This document shows positions 23,798-31,300 of a stretch of 64,000 nucleotides of DNA, piece after piece; the stretch's first letter is position 1; each line of letters begins with the position of its first letter. The position numbers and the translations under genes are program-made. A model generated the notes under the pieces. The model was not told the DNA's origin, ran no database searches, and worked only from the letters and a program-made list of their open reading frames with translations. The DNA lies in the NCBI RefSeq assembly GCF_033343995.1, contig NZ_CP137573.1, positions 2,451,001 to 2,515,000 on the forward strand, given 5' to 3'. Origin of the DNA: Streptomyces sp. HUAS YS2. GTDB lineage: Bacteria > Actinomycetota > Actinomycetes > Streptomycetales > Streptomycetaceae.

Positions 23798-24510
23798 CCA
23801 CGGACACCTACTTCGACGAACTCGCCGCCGCACTGCGCACCGCAGGAGTCCCCGAGGACGAGGTCGCCGCCACCGTCGCCGACCTGGCCGGCCACCTCGC
23901 GGAGACCGGCACGGCGCCCGAGGAGGAGTTCGGCCCCGCCGCGGCCTTCGCGGCCCGGCTCGGCGGGGCGCCGGAGCCCGAGGAGCCGGAGAAGCAGGCG
24001 GAGAGCTGGACCTGGACCGCGGACATCTTCAACGACCGCCGGATGCTCGCTGTCCACGGCGACCAGGGCTGGGAGGTCGAGGGCCTGGACCACCTCGGAC
24101 GGTTCGTCTGCCGCCGCGTGCCGGGCGAGGCACTGCGCTGGGAGTACCGCAGGGAGACGCTCACCGGCGCGCGCCGGGCGAGGATCCTGGCGGAACTGGG
24201 CCCGGAGGGCTGGGAGTCCTGCGGCGAGTGGATGGGCTACGGATACTTCAAGCGCCCCAAGGCGGCGGGCGAGGGACCGGAGGCGGCGCTGCACACCCTG
24301 CCCGAGGCGCCGCGGCGACGGCTGTTCCTCAGCCGCCGCGGGATGCTCATGATCGGCCTGCTGGTCGCCCTGACCGTGGGCACGGTCGGCTCGTGGGTGT
24401 CGGGGGCCGAGATCCCGACGTACTGGGTGTCGTTCCTGCTCGCGGGGACCGCGGCCTCGGGGGCGTACACCGCGAAGCTGGAGCGGGAGAAGGCCGCGCT
24501 CAAGCGCTGA
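23794..24510 (+). CDS. HAAS-domain membrane protein
   Basis: 238 aa. An N-terminal HAAS (helical) domain, residues 1-57 (YFDELAAALRTAGVPEDEVAATVADLAGHL), is followed by a soluble middle part with repeated Trp and Tyr (ESWTWTADIFNDRRMLAVHGDQGWEVEGLDHLGRF). Two transmembrane helices near the C-terminus are at about 184-203 and 209-228. The ATG at 23794 overlaps the padR stop. HAAS proteins are partners of PadR regulators; a biochemical role is not known. Confidence 0.8.
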   Translation: MTTDTYFDELAAALRTAGVPEDEVAATVADLAGHLAETGTAPEEEFGPAAAFAARLGGAPEPEEPEKQAESWTWTADIFNDRRMLAVHGDQGWEVEGLDHLGRFVCRRVPGEALRWEYRRETLTGARRARILAELGPEGWESCGEWMGYGYFKRPKAAGEGPEAALHTLPEAPRRRLFLSRRGMLMIGLLVALTVGTVGSWVSGAEIPTYWVSFLLAGTAASGAYTAKLEREKAALKR

Positions 24511-24540
24511 CCCGCCCGCCCCACCGAGCCGACCGACCAG

Positions 24541-24588
24541 AGCGTCCACCTAACCTCTCTCACTTCATTGACAGGTTATGTGGACGCA
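24541..24588. repeat. Large imperfect inverted repeat, operator or terminator
   Basis: Arms 24541-24556 and 24573-24588 match at 14 of 16 positions (core TAACCT/AGGTTA), 16-nt loop. A TTGACA hexamer (24568-24573) lies in the loop and arm on the plus strand. It may be an operator for the hydrolase gene that starts 50 bp later, or a terminator for the PadR/HAAS unit. Confidence 0.45.
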
Positions 24589-24637
24589 TGATTGTCTCCT
24601 CTCGTCACCACTGAATGACACATGAGGGGTTAGGGAC

Positions 24638-25525
24638 ATGGCCGAGCAGCAGATCCACCACCGCACCGTGACCGTCCGAGGCCACGAGATCTTCTACCGG
24701 GAGGCCGGCCCGGCCGACGCGCCCGCCCTGCTCCTCCTGCACGGCTTCCCGACCAGTTCGTACATGTTCCGCGACCTGATCCCGCGGCTGGCCGGGTCCT
24801 TCCGGGTGATCGCCCCCGACCACCTCGGCTTCGGCCACTCGGCGGCCCCCTCGGCGCAGGAGTTCGACTACACCTTCGCCGAACTCGCCGCCCTGACGTC
24901 CGAGTTCACCGAGGAGATCGGCCTCGACCGGTTCGCGCTCTACATCCAGGACTACGGCGCCCCGATCGGCCTGCGCCTCGCCCTGGCCCACCCGGAGCGG
25001 ATCACCGCCATCGTCACCCAGAACGGCAACGCGTACGAGGAGGGCCTCGGCGCCGAGGCCTGGGCGCCGGTGCTCGCGCTGATCGCGGACCGGAACCCGA
25101 AGACCGAGGCCCAGGTCCGCGCCATCCGCTCCCTGGACGGGATCCGCTGGCAGTACGAGACCGGCGTCCCCGCCGAGTACCGCTCCCTGCTGAACCCCGA
25201 CGCCTGGCACCACGACGCCGCGCTGATGGCCCGCGAGGGCCAGGACGACATCCAGCTCGGCCTGATCGCGGACTACGGCGACAACTTCGCGCTCTACCCG
25301 GCCTTCCAGGAGTACTTCCGCACCAGCCGGGTCCCGCTGCTGGCGGTGTGGGGCGAGGGCGACGAGGTGTTCGTGCCGGCCGGCGCGGAGGCCTTCCGCC
25401 GCGACCTCCCCGACGCGGAGATCCACCTCCTCCCCACCGGCCACTTCGCCCTGGAGACCCACGCGCCGGCGATCGCCGAGCTGATCGGCGACTTCCTCAC
25501 GCGGCGCGTGGGCGTCAGGCCGTAG
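24638..25525 (+). CDS. Alpha/beta hydrolase, haloalkane dehalogenase/epoxide hydrolase-like
   Basis: 295 aa. Alpha/beta hydrolase fold with oxyanion motif LLLLHGFPTSSYMFRDL and APDHLGFGHSAAP. The nucleophile elbow is YIQDYGAPIG, an Asp rather than Ser, which places it with haloalkane dehalogenases and epoxide hydrolases. The acid is probably in GEGDEVF and the catalytic His in LPTGHFALETH. The halide-binding residues of true dehalogenases cannot be confirmed, so the substrate is open. No signal peptide, so it is cytoplasmic. It stands alone behind a large inverted repeat. Confidence 0.82.
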   Translation: MAEQQIHHRTVTVRGHEIFYREAGPADAPALLLLHGFPTSSYMFRDLIPRLAGSFRVIAPDHLGFGHSAAPSAQEFDYTFAELAALTSEFTEEIGLDRFALYIQDYGAPIGLRLALAHPERITAIVTQNGNAYEEGLGAEAWAPVLALIADRNPKTEAQVRAIRSLDGIRWQYETGVPAEYRSLLNPDAWHHDAALMAREGQDDIQLGLIADYGDNFALYPAFQEYFRTSRVPLLAVWGEGDEVFVPAGAEAFRRDLPDAEIHLLPTGHFALETHAPAIAELIGDFLTRRVGVRP

Positions 25526-25532
25526 CCCGCGG

Positions 25533-25769
25533 TCAGGCCGTGGCCTTCTCCAGCTGCTCGGCCACCCGCCGGACCCAGTCGGTGAACTCCTCGCGGTGGT
25601 GCGGATCGCCCCCGCACAGGGCCGCGACCTGCGCGTCCGTCATCCTGTCCGTGCCCTGCACGGTCAGCAGCCGGTGCAGCTCCGTCATCACGGACGTCAT
25701 CCGCTGCGCGTCGAGATGGTCGATCGAGTCGACCCCGTGCCCGGCCTTGAGCGTCGTCGAACCAGGCAT
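25533..25769 (-). CDS. Small protein of unknown function (78 aa)
   Basis: Soluble, mixed-charge protein: MPGSTTLKAGHGVDSIDHLD, then a helical DAQRMTSVMTELHRLLTVQG and EEFTDWVRRVAEQLEKATA. No recognised domain. The ATG at 25769 is chosen because AGGAGGT lies 6 bp upstream; the longer in-frame ORF from 25823 lacks such a site. Convergent with the hydrolase gene, only 7 bp between stops. Confidence 0.65.
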   Translation of the reverse strand: MPGSTTLKAGHGVDSIDHLDAQRMTSVMTELHRLLTVQGTDRMTDAQVAALCGGDPHHREEFTDWVRRVAEQLEKATA

Positions 25770-25827
25770 GTCGTACCTCCTCGTCGAGCCGCTCCCCCTC
25801 CCAGCAGCGTAAGCCCGCGGCATGAGA

Positions 25828-25869
25828 ACCGCCCCCGTCCTCGGTTGGGGGACCTAGGAGGGGGGCGGT
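25828..25869. terminator. pruA terminator
   Basis: Arms 25828-25841 and 25856-25869 match at 13 of 14 positions with a 14-nt loop, 28 bp after the pruA stop. Confidence 0.6.
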
Positions 25870-25897
25870 GATCGGGGGCCTCGGCGAGGCGGGAGCG

Positions 25898-27529
25898 TCA
25901 GCCCATGTGGGGGTAGCCGTACTCGGTCGGCGGGACCAGCGTCTCCTTGATGGCGCGGGTCAGCGTCCAGCGCATCAGGTTCTGCGGGGCGCCGGCCTTG
26001 TCGTTGGTGCCGGAGGCGCGGCCGCCCCCGAAGGGCTGCTGGCCGACGACGGCGCCGGTCGACTTGTCGTTGATGTAGAAGTTGCCCGCGGCGAAGCGGA
26101 GCTTCTCCATCGTGTACGCGGCGGCGGCGCGGTCACCGGAGATGACCGAACCGGTCAGGGCGTAGTCCGAGACCGACTCCATCTGGGTCAGCATCGCGTC
26201 GTACGCGGCGTCCTCGTAGACGTGGATCGCGAGGATCGGGCCGAAGTACTCGGTCGTGAATACCTCGTTCTCCGGGTCGGTGCACACGATGACGGTCGGG
26301 CGGACGAAGTAGCCCTCCGAGTCGTCGTACGTGCCGCCGGCGACGATCGTGCAGGTCGGGTCGGCCTTCGCGCGGTCGATCGCGGCCTTGTTCTTGGCGA
26401 AGGAACGCTCGTCGATGACGGCGCCGATGAAGTTCGTCAGGTCGGTGACGTCACCCATCTTGATGCCGTCGACCTCGGCCGCGAACTCCTCCGCGAAGCC
26501 GTCGTTCCAGATGGAGGCCGGGACGTACGCACGCGAGGACGCGGAGCACTTCTGGCCCTGGAACTCGAAGGAGCCGCGGGTCAGCGCGGTCTTCAGGACG
26601 GCGCGGTCGGCGCTCGGGTGCGCGACGACGAAGTCCTTGCCGCCGGTCTCGCCGACGATCCGCGGGTAGGAGCGGTACTTCTCGATGTTGGTGCCGACCG
26701 TCTTCCACAGGTGCTGGAAGGTCTTGGTCGAGCCGGTGAAGTGGATGCCGGCGAGGTCGGGGTGGTTCAGGGCCACGTCCGAGACGGCGATGCCGTCGCC
26801 GGTCACCAGGTTGATGACGCCCTTCGGCAGACCGGCCTCCTCCAGGAGCTCCATGAGGAGCACGGCGGAGTGGGTCTGGGTCGGGGACGGCTTCCAGACC
26901 ACCACGTTGCCCATGAGGGCGGGGGCGGTGGGCAGGTTGCCCGCGATGGCCGTGAAGTTGAACGGCGTGATCGCGTAGACGAAGCCCTCCAGCGGGCGGT
27001 GGTCCAGACGGTTCCACACGCCCGGGGAGTTCGCCGGCGGCTGCTCGGCGAGGATCTGGCGGGCGTACGCCACGTTGAAGCGCCAGAAGTCGACGAGCTC
27101 GCAGGGGGTGTCGATCTCGGCCTGCTGGGCGGTCTTCGACTGGCCGAGCATGGTGGAGGCGGCCAGCGTCTCGCGCCACGGGCCGGCCAGCAGCTCGGCG
27201 GCGCGCAGGATGATGGCGGCGCGGTCGTCGAAGGACATCGCACGCCAGGCGGGGGCGGCGGCCAGGGCGGCGTCGATGGCGTCCTGGGCGTCCTGCTGGG
27301 TGGCGCCGGCGAAGGTGCCGATGACGGCCTTGTGGTTGTGCGGCTGCACGACGTCGACACGCTCGCCGCCGCCCATGCGCTTCACGCCGCCGATGGTCAT
27401 CGGCAGCTCGCGCGGGTTGTCGGCCAGCTCCTTGAGCTTGGCCTCCAGACGGGCGCGCTCGGCGGAACCGGGGGCGTAGCCGTGCACCGGCTCGTTGACC
27501 GGAGCGGGGACCTGGGTCACAGCGTCCAT
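25898..27529 (-). CDS. pruA: L-glutamate gamma-semialdehyde dehydrogenase (P5C dehydrogenase)
   Basis: 543 aa aldehyde dehydrogenase of the PruA group. It has the cofactor and substrate core AITPFNFTAIAGNLP, VVWKPSPTQTHSAVLLMELL, IHFTGSTKTFQHLW, the catalytic Glu in VGETGGKDFVVAHP and catalytic Cys in FQGQKCSASSRAYVP. It oxidises glutamate semialdehyde to glutamate with NAD+, the second step of proline breakdown. The ATG at 27529 has AAGGAG 11 bp upstream. putA lies 163 bp upstream on the same strand, separated by a spacer that contains a duplicated piece of putA. Confidence 0.95.
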   Translation of the reverse strand: MDAVTQVPAPVNEPVHGYAPGSAERARLEAKLKELADNPRELPMTIGGVKRMGGGERVDVVQPHNHKAVIGTFAGATQQDAQDAIDAALAAAPAWRAMSFDDRAAIILRAAELLAGPWRETLAASTMLGQSKTAQQAEIDTPCELVDFWRFNVAYARQILAEQPPANSPGVWNRLDHRPLEGFVYAITPFNFTAIAGNLPTAPALMGNVVVWKPSPTQTHSAVLLMELLEEAGLPKGVINLVTGDGIAVSDVALNHPDLAGIHFTGSTKTFQHLWKTVGTNIEKYRSYPRIVGETGGKDFVVAHPSADRAVLKTALTRGSFEFQGQKCSASSRAYVPASIWNDGFAEEFAAEVDGIKMGDVTDLTNFIGAVIDERSFAKNKAAIDRAKADPTCTIVAGGTYDDSEGYFVRPTVIVCTDPENEVFTTEYFGPILAIHVYEDAAYDAMLTQMESVSDYALTGSVISGDRAAAAYTMEKLRFAAGNFYINDKSTGAVVGQQPFGGGRASGTNDKAGAPQNLMRWTLTRAIKETLVPPTEYGYPHMG

Positions 27530-27558
27530 GAGTCTCTGAACTCCTTCTGAGGGGTGGG

Positions 27559-27630
27559 GCTCAGCCCTTGGTGAGGATCGAGCGGGCGAAGAACAGCAGG
27601 TTGGCCGGCTTCTCCGCGAGACGGCGCATG
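27559..27630 (-). repeat. 72-bp direct repeat, copy 1 (downstream of putA)
   Basis: Identical over 72 bp to 27691-27762. It reproduces the last 22 codons and stop of putA, plus 2 bp beyond the stop. Confidence 0.95.
27561..27629 (-). pseudogene. Duplicated 3' fragment of putA
   Basis: The copy opens with ATG (Met in the body of PutA) and encodes 22 residues, MRRLAEKPANLLFFARSILT plus KG, then TGA, exactly the PutA C-terminus. It is a truncated tandem duplicate lying between putA and pruA. No ribosome binding site is evident, so it is probably not translated on its own. Confidence 0.7.
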
Positions 27631-27640
27631 CTGCGCCTAC

Positions 27641-27658
27641 CCGGGGGACGACCCCCGG
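27641..27658. repeat. GC-rich palindrome between the two 72-bp copies
   Basis: CCGGGGG-ACGA-CCCCCGG, a 7-bp perfect stem with 4-nt loop, in the 60-bp spacer. A further CCCCCGG follows at 27660-27666. It may be a dispersed streptomycete palindromic repeat or a terminator. Confidence 0.5.
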
Positions 27659-27690
27659 ACCCCCGGCAGAAACCGTCGGTGGCCGTCATC

Positions 27691-27762
27691 GCTCAGCCCT
27701 TGGTGAGGATCGAGCGGGCGAAGAACAGCAGGTTGGCCGGCTTCTCCGCGAGACGGCGCATG
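27691..27762 (-). repeat. 72-bp direct repeat, copy 2 (true 3' end of putA)
   Basis: Contains the final 22 codons and stop of the intact putA; identical to 27559-27630. Confidence 0.95.
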
Positions 27763-28619
27763 AAGTAGCCGTACCAGTCGGTGCCGTAGGCGGTGTAGAC
27801 GCGCATGCGGTGGCCCTCGGCGGCGAGGCGGATGTGCTCCTCGCTGCGGATGCCGTACAGCATCTGGAACTCGTACTCGTCCAGCTTGCGCCCGGCGCGG
27901 CGGGCGAGCTCCTGGCCGATGGAGATCAGGCGCGGGTCGTGGGACCCGATCATCGGGTAGCCCTCGCCCTCCATCAGGATCTTCAGGATGCGGACGTACG
28001 CCTTGTCGATCTCGGCCTTGTCCTGGATCGCGACCTCGGCGGGCTCCTTGTAGGCGCCCTTCACGATGCGGACCCGGGAGCCGTTGGCGGCGAGCCGGCG
28101 GGCGTCGTCCTCGGTGCGGAAGAGGTACGCCTGGATGACGCAGCCGGTCTGCGGGAAGTCCTTCCGCAGCTCCTCGTGGATGGCGAACATCGAGTCGAGG
28201 GTGGTGTGGTCCTCGGCGTCCAGGGTGACCGTGGTGCCGATCGCGGCGGCGGCCTCGACAACCGGGCGGACGTTCGCGAGGGCCAGCTCGTGGCCGTTCT
28301 CCAGCGACTGGCCGAACATCGACAGCTTCACCGACATCTCGGCGCGGGTGCCGAGCCCGAGGTCCTTGAGGCGCTCGATGAGCTCCAGGTACGCGTCGCG
28401 GGCGGCGTACGACTGCTCGACGGTGGTGATGTCCTCGCCCACCACGTCGAGGGTCAGCTCCAGCCCCTTGTCGGCGAGGTCCTGGACGATCGGAACGACC
28501 TGGTCGACGGTCTCACCGGCGATGAACCGGGCGACGACCTGCTTGGTGCCCGGGGCGGCCGACACGAAGCGGCGCATCTTGTCGCTGCGCGACGCGGCGA
28601 GGATCACGGGACCCAGCAC
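27693..28619 (-). CDS. putA: Proline dehydrogenase (monofunctional)
   Basis: 308 aa, the usual length for single-domain ProDH. It has the FAD/TIM-barrel core LDAEDHTTLDSMFAIHEEL, CVIQAYLFRTEDDARRL, RIVKGAYKEPAEVA, IGSHDPRLISIGQ and the C-terminal EFQMLYGIRSE...YFMRRLAEKPAN, where the paired Arg bind the proline carboxylate. It oxidises proline to pyrroline-5-carboxylate and passes electrons to the quinone pool. GTG start at 28619 with GGAGGTG 4 bp upstream. Divergent from a PucR-type regulator and upstream of pruA, so it forms a proline catabolic unit. Confidence 0.94.
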   Translation of the reverse strand: MLGPVILAASRSDKMRRFVSAAPGTKQVVARFIAGETVDQVVPIVQDLADKGLELTLDVVGEDITTVEQSYAARDAYLELIERLKDLGLGTRAEMSVKLSMFGQSLENGHELALANVRPVVEAAAAIGTTVTLDAEDHTTLDSMFAIHEELRKDFPQTGCVIQAYLFRTEDDARRLAANGSRVRIVKGAYKEPAEVAIQDKAEIDKAYVRILKILMEGEGYPMIGSHDPRLISIGQELARRAGRKLDEYEFQMLYGIRSEEHIRLAAEGHRMRVYTAYGTDWYGYFMRRLAEKPANLLFFARSILTKG

Positions 28620-28713
28620 GGGGCACCTCCAAAGGGCAAGGCAGAGAAACGGGTGCCATTACCGAACGTACGGAACGAATCGGGAACAGCGCGAAGAACC
28701 ACCGTGAAACCTA

Positions 28714-28730
28714 AGGATCGCTCCGATCCT
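28714..28730. promoter_or_regulatory. Operator-like palindrome AGGATCG-CTC-CGATCCT
   Basis: Perfect 7-bp arms with a 3-bp centre in the 196-bp region between putA and the PucR-type regulator, 95 bp before putA and 85 bp before the regulator. A good candidate site for the proline regulator. Confidence 0.5.
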
Positions 28731-28768
28731 CAGCCATCTACAGCTGTCACGCATCCGTGCCCGGTATC

Positions 28769-28784
28769 TCAGACATCTGTCTGA
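28769..28784. promoter_or_regulatory. Operator-like palindrome TCAGAC-ATCT-GTCTGA
   Basis: Perfect 6-bp arms with a 4-bp centre, 32 bp upstream of the regulator start; suited to autoregulation. Confidence 0.45.
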
Positions 28785-28815
28785 AGGTCCGGTCGGACGG
28801 TGCGAGAATGGCCGC

Positions 28816-30135
28816 GTGAAGGGCGATTACCAGGAGCTGGTCGACGAGATCTCCGAGCTGCTCGGGGAGCCCGCGACGCTGGAGAACCGGGATTTCGGCC
28901 TGATCGCCTTCGGGGCCCATGACAGCGACGACGACAGCGCGATGGACCCGGTCCGCACTCGCTCGATCCTCACCCGCAAGTCCACCCCGGCGGTACGGGC
29001 CTGGTTCGAGGGCTTCGGCATCACCCGGGCCACCGGCCCGGTCCGCATTCCGGCCGCCCCGGACGCGGGGGTCTTCCGTGACCGGATCTGCCTTCCCGTA
29101 CGCCATCGGGGAGTCGTCCTCGGCTACGTGTGGCTGCTCGACGCCGAGCCGGGCCCCACGCACGAGCAGCTCGCGGCCGCGATGGAGGTGGCGGGCCGGA
29201 TCGGCGCGCTGCTCTCGGACGAGGAGCGGGCGGGCGCCGACCTGTCCCGGGAGCTGCGGGCAGCCCTGACCGCGGAGCGCGGCTGGCAGTACGACATGGC
29301 CCTGGCGGCGCTGCGCTCGGCGCTGGGCCCGGACGCGGACGGCCTGCACGCGCTGGTGTGCGTGGCCCCCTGGCCGACGGAGGACGCCCCCTCGGCCCGT
29401 ACGGTCCCCGGCGCCTCGGCGGTGTGCACGCTGCCCTGGCGGTGGGGCGAGGCGGCGGGTCCGGCGGCGGACGGTCCGCGGACCGACGGCCGGCCGGGCG
29501 CGGCGCGCGGTACCGGCGGGAGCCGCGGCGACGGCCGGCCGGGCGGCGCGCACGGCCGGGCGGAGGCGCCCGGCGCCCGCGGGGACACGTACCCGCTCGG
29601 GCCGGCCGGGTCCGCGGAGGGCCCGGGCGGCGGGCGGGCGCTCGCCGTGCTGGTCCGGCTCCGCGCGGCCGACGTGCTCGACCCCGCGCTCGCCGCGGCC
29701 GACCGGGTCCGGGGTACGGCCGGGGCCGGCGCGGTCGCCGGGCTCGCGGCGCCGCGGCGCGGCCTCGCCGAGCTGGACGCCGCCTGGTGGGAGGCCACCG
29801 CGGCCACCCGGGCGGCGCTCGCCGAGCCCAGGCTCGGCCCGCTCGCCCGGTGGTCGGCGATCGGCCCGTACCGCCTGCTCACCGCGCTTCCCGCGGCCCC
29901 GCCCGACCCGGTCGTCGCCCCGCTCCTCCAGCCCGCGCACGGCGAACTCGCCCGTACCGCCGAGGTGTTCCTCGACCATGCGGGGCAGGCGGGCCGCACC
30001 GCGGCCGCCCTCGGCATCCACCGCCAGACGCTGTACTACCGCCTCTCCCGCGTCGAGGCCCTCACCGGGCTCGACCTCGACGACGGCGAGCACCGCCTGC
30101 TGCTCCACATGGCGCTGAAGGCCGCGAAGCTCTGA
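28816..30135 (+). CDS. PucR/CdaR-type regulator of proline catabolism
   Basis: 439 aa. A GAF/PucR-like sensor N-terminal half ([34 protein letters not shown]) precedes a C-terminal PucR helix-turn-helix ([50 protein letters not shown]). Between them, residues about 212-275 are low-complexity Gly/Arg/Ala/Pro, with a 16-bp DNA repeat (29485-29500 and 29530-29545), probably a flexible linker grown by slippage. It is divergent from putA across two palindromes, so it most likely activates putA/pruA in response to proline. GTG start. Confidence 0.85.
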   Translation: MKGDYQELVDEISELLGEPATLENRDFGLIAFGAHDSDDDSAMDPVRTRSILTRKSTPAVRAWFEGFGITRATGPVRIPAAPDAGVFRDRICLPVRHRGVVLGYVWLLDAEPGPTHEQLAAAMEVAGRIGALLSDEERAGADLSRELRAALTAERGWQYDMALAALRSALGPDADGLHALVCVAPWPTEDAPSARTVPGASAVCTLPWRWGEAAGPAADGPRTDGRPGAARGTGGSRGDGRPGGAHGRAEAPGARGDTYPLGPAGSAEGPGGGRALAVLVRLRAADVLDPALAAADRVRGTAGAGAVAGLAAPRRGLAELDAAWWEATAATRAALAEPRLGPLARWSAIGPYRLLTALPAAPPDPVVAPLLQPAHGELARTAEVFLDHAGQAGRTAAALGIHRQTLYYRLSRVEALTGLDLDDGEHRLLLHMALKAAKL

Positions 30136-30151
30136 AGTCTAGGATCGGCGT

Positions 30152-31300
30152 ATGACAACGGGGAGTTGGGCGGCGCCGACGCACGCCGAGCGGCAGCTGT
30201 ACGAGGCGGGGGCGCGCGGGGACACGGCCGGTGTACTGGAGGCGCTCGGGCGGACCCGGCTCTACGTGCTCACGGCCCGACTCCACGCCGACGCCCCCGG
30301 GTTCGTCGCCCCGCTCCCCACGCAGCGCGACGAGACCGCGCGGCGCACCGTCGTTCCCGTCCTGACCGAGGGGATGCTGCCGCCCTGGCATCCGGACTGG
30401 GTGTTCCAGCAGATCACGCTCGACGAACTGGCCAAGGGCTGGCCGCACGACAAGTGGTGGCTCGCCGTCAATCCGGACACCCCGTACGCGGCCGCGCTGC
30501 CGGCCCGGAGCGCCGACCGGCGGGCCTGGGCGGAGGCCGCGGTCCGGGGCGGCGGGCCCGCGCGGCTGCGGCTGCTCACCCACGCCGGCGGGCACCTGCA
30601 CGGGCCGGTCGCGCAGGGCCTGGCGCTAGGCGCCCATCTCTCCGTGCTCAACGGGCTGGTGTGGAACCAGCTCGGGGCCCAGTACGAGGACTACGCCACC
30701 GACGTCTCCCGGCTGCGCCGGCCCTGGGGCGTGTACCACCGGGCGGGCTTCCGCGAGACGCTGGAGGCCCTGCTCGCCACCCGGCTGGCCGGCCGGGTGC
30801 CGGAGTCCGTGCTGGCGGTCCGTCGCCGGACGGCCGTACGGCTGGGCGTGACGCCCACGTCCGACGAGTGGTCGACGGCGGTCGCCGCCGCCCTCGACCC
30901 GGACGGCACCCAGCCCGGGACCCGGGCCGAGGCGGCCGACGTCCAGCGCCGGATCGCGCACTACGAGGACCGGTTCCGCGCCGACGGCGTCCTCGCGCCC
31001 GACGGCCGGGTCGACACCATCGCCGCCTTCGACCTCGGCCGGGCCGTGAACGTCGTACGGCTGGCGCTCGGCGCGCGGTACTGCGATCCGCAGGAGGCCG
31101 AGCAGTCGGTGCTGCGGGTCGTCGAACCGGCCCGGCAGGTGTACGGCTCCTGGGCGGACTTCTCGCTCGGCTACCTGCTCGCCCGGCTGATCCACTTCGA
31201 CGAGGGCGACGCCGAGCCGATGTACCAGGAATGCCTGGCCCTGCACCGCACGCTCACCCAGGACCCCGCGAGCCCCTACCGGAACATCCCATGGTCATGA
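30152..31300 (+). CDS. DUF1266 family protein, first of a tandem pair
   Basis: 382 aa soluble protein. The N-terminal half carries GMLPPWHPDWVFQQITLDEL and GPVAQGLALGAHLSVLNGLVWNQLG; the C-terminal half has the DUF1266-type RIAHYEDRFRADGVLAPDGRVDTIAAFDLGRAVNVVRLAL, the Trp-rich SWADFSLGYLLARLIHF and a YRNIPWS end. No catalytic motif or signal peptide is visible; function unknown. It follows the PucR-type gene by 16 bp on the same strand and its stop overlaps the start of a paralogue of the same length. Confidence 0.75.
   Translation: MTTGSWAAPTHAERQLYEAGARGDTAGVLEALGRTRLYVLTARLHADAPGFVAPLPTQRDETARRTVVPVLTEGMLPPWHPDWVFQQITLDELAKGWPHDKWWLAVNPDTPYAAALPARSADRRAWAEAAVRGGGPARLRLLTHAGGHLHGPVAQGLALGAHLSVLNGLVWNQLGAQYEDYATDVSRLRRPWGVYHRAGFRETLEALLATRLAGRVPESVLAVRRRTAVRLGVTPTSDEWSTAVAAALDPDGTQPGTRAEAADVQRRIAHYEDRFRADGVLAPDGRVDTIAAFDLGRAVNVVRLALGARYCDPQEAEQSVLRVVEPARQVYGSWADFSLGYLLARLIHFDEGDAEPMYQECLALHRTLTQDPASPYRNIPWS

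Noticed and set aside
24638..25525. Firm call as haloalkane dehalogenase
   Set aside because: The Asp nucleophile fits, but the halide-stabilising residues cannot be confirmed; epoxide hydrolase or another hydrolase remains possible.
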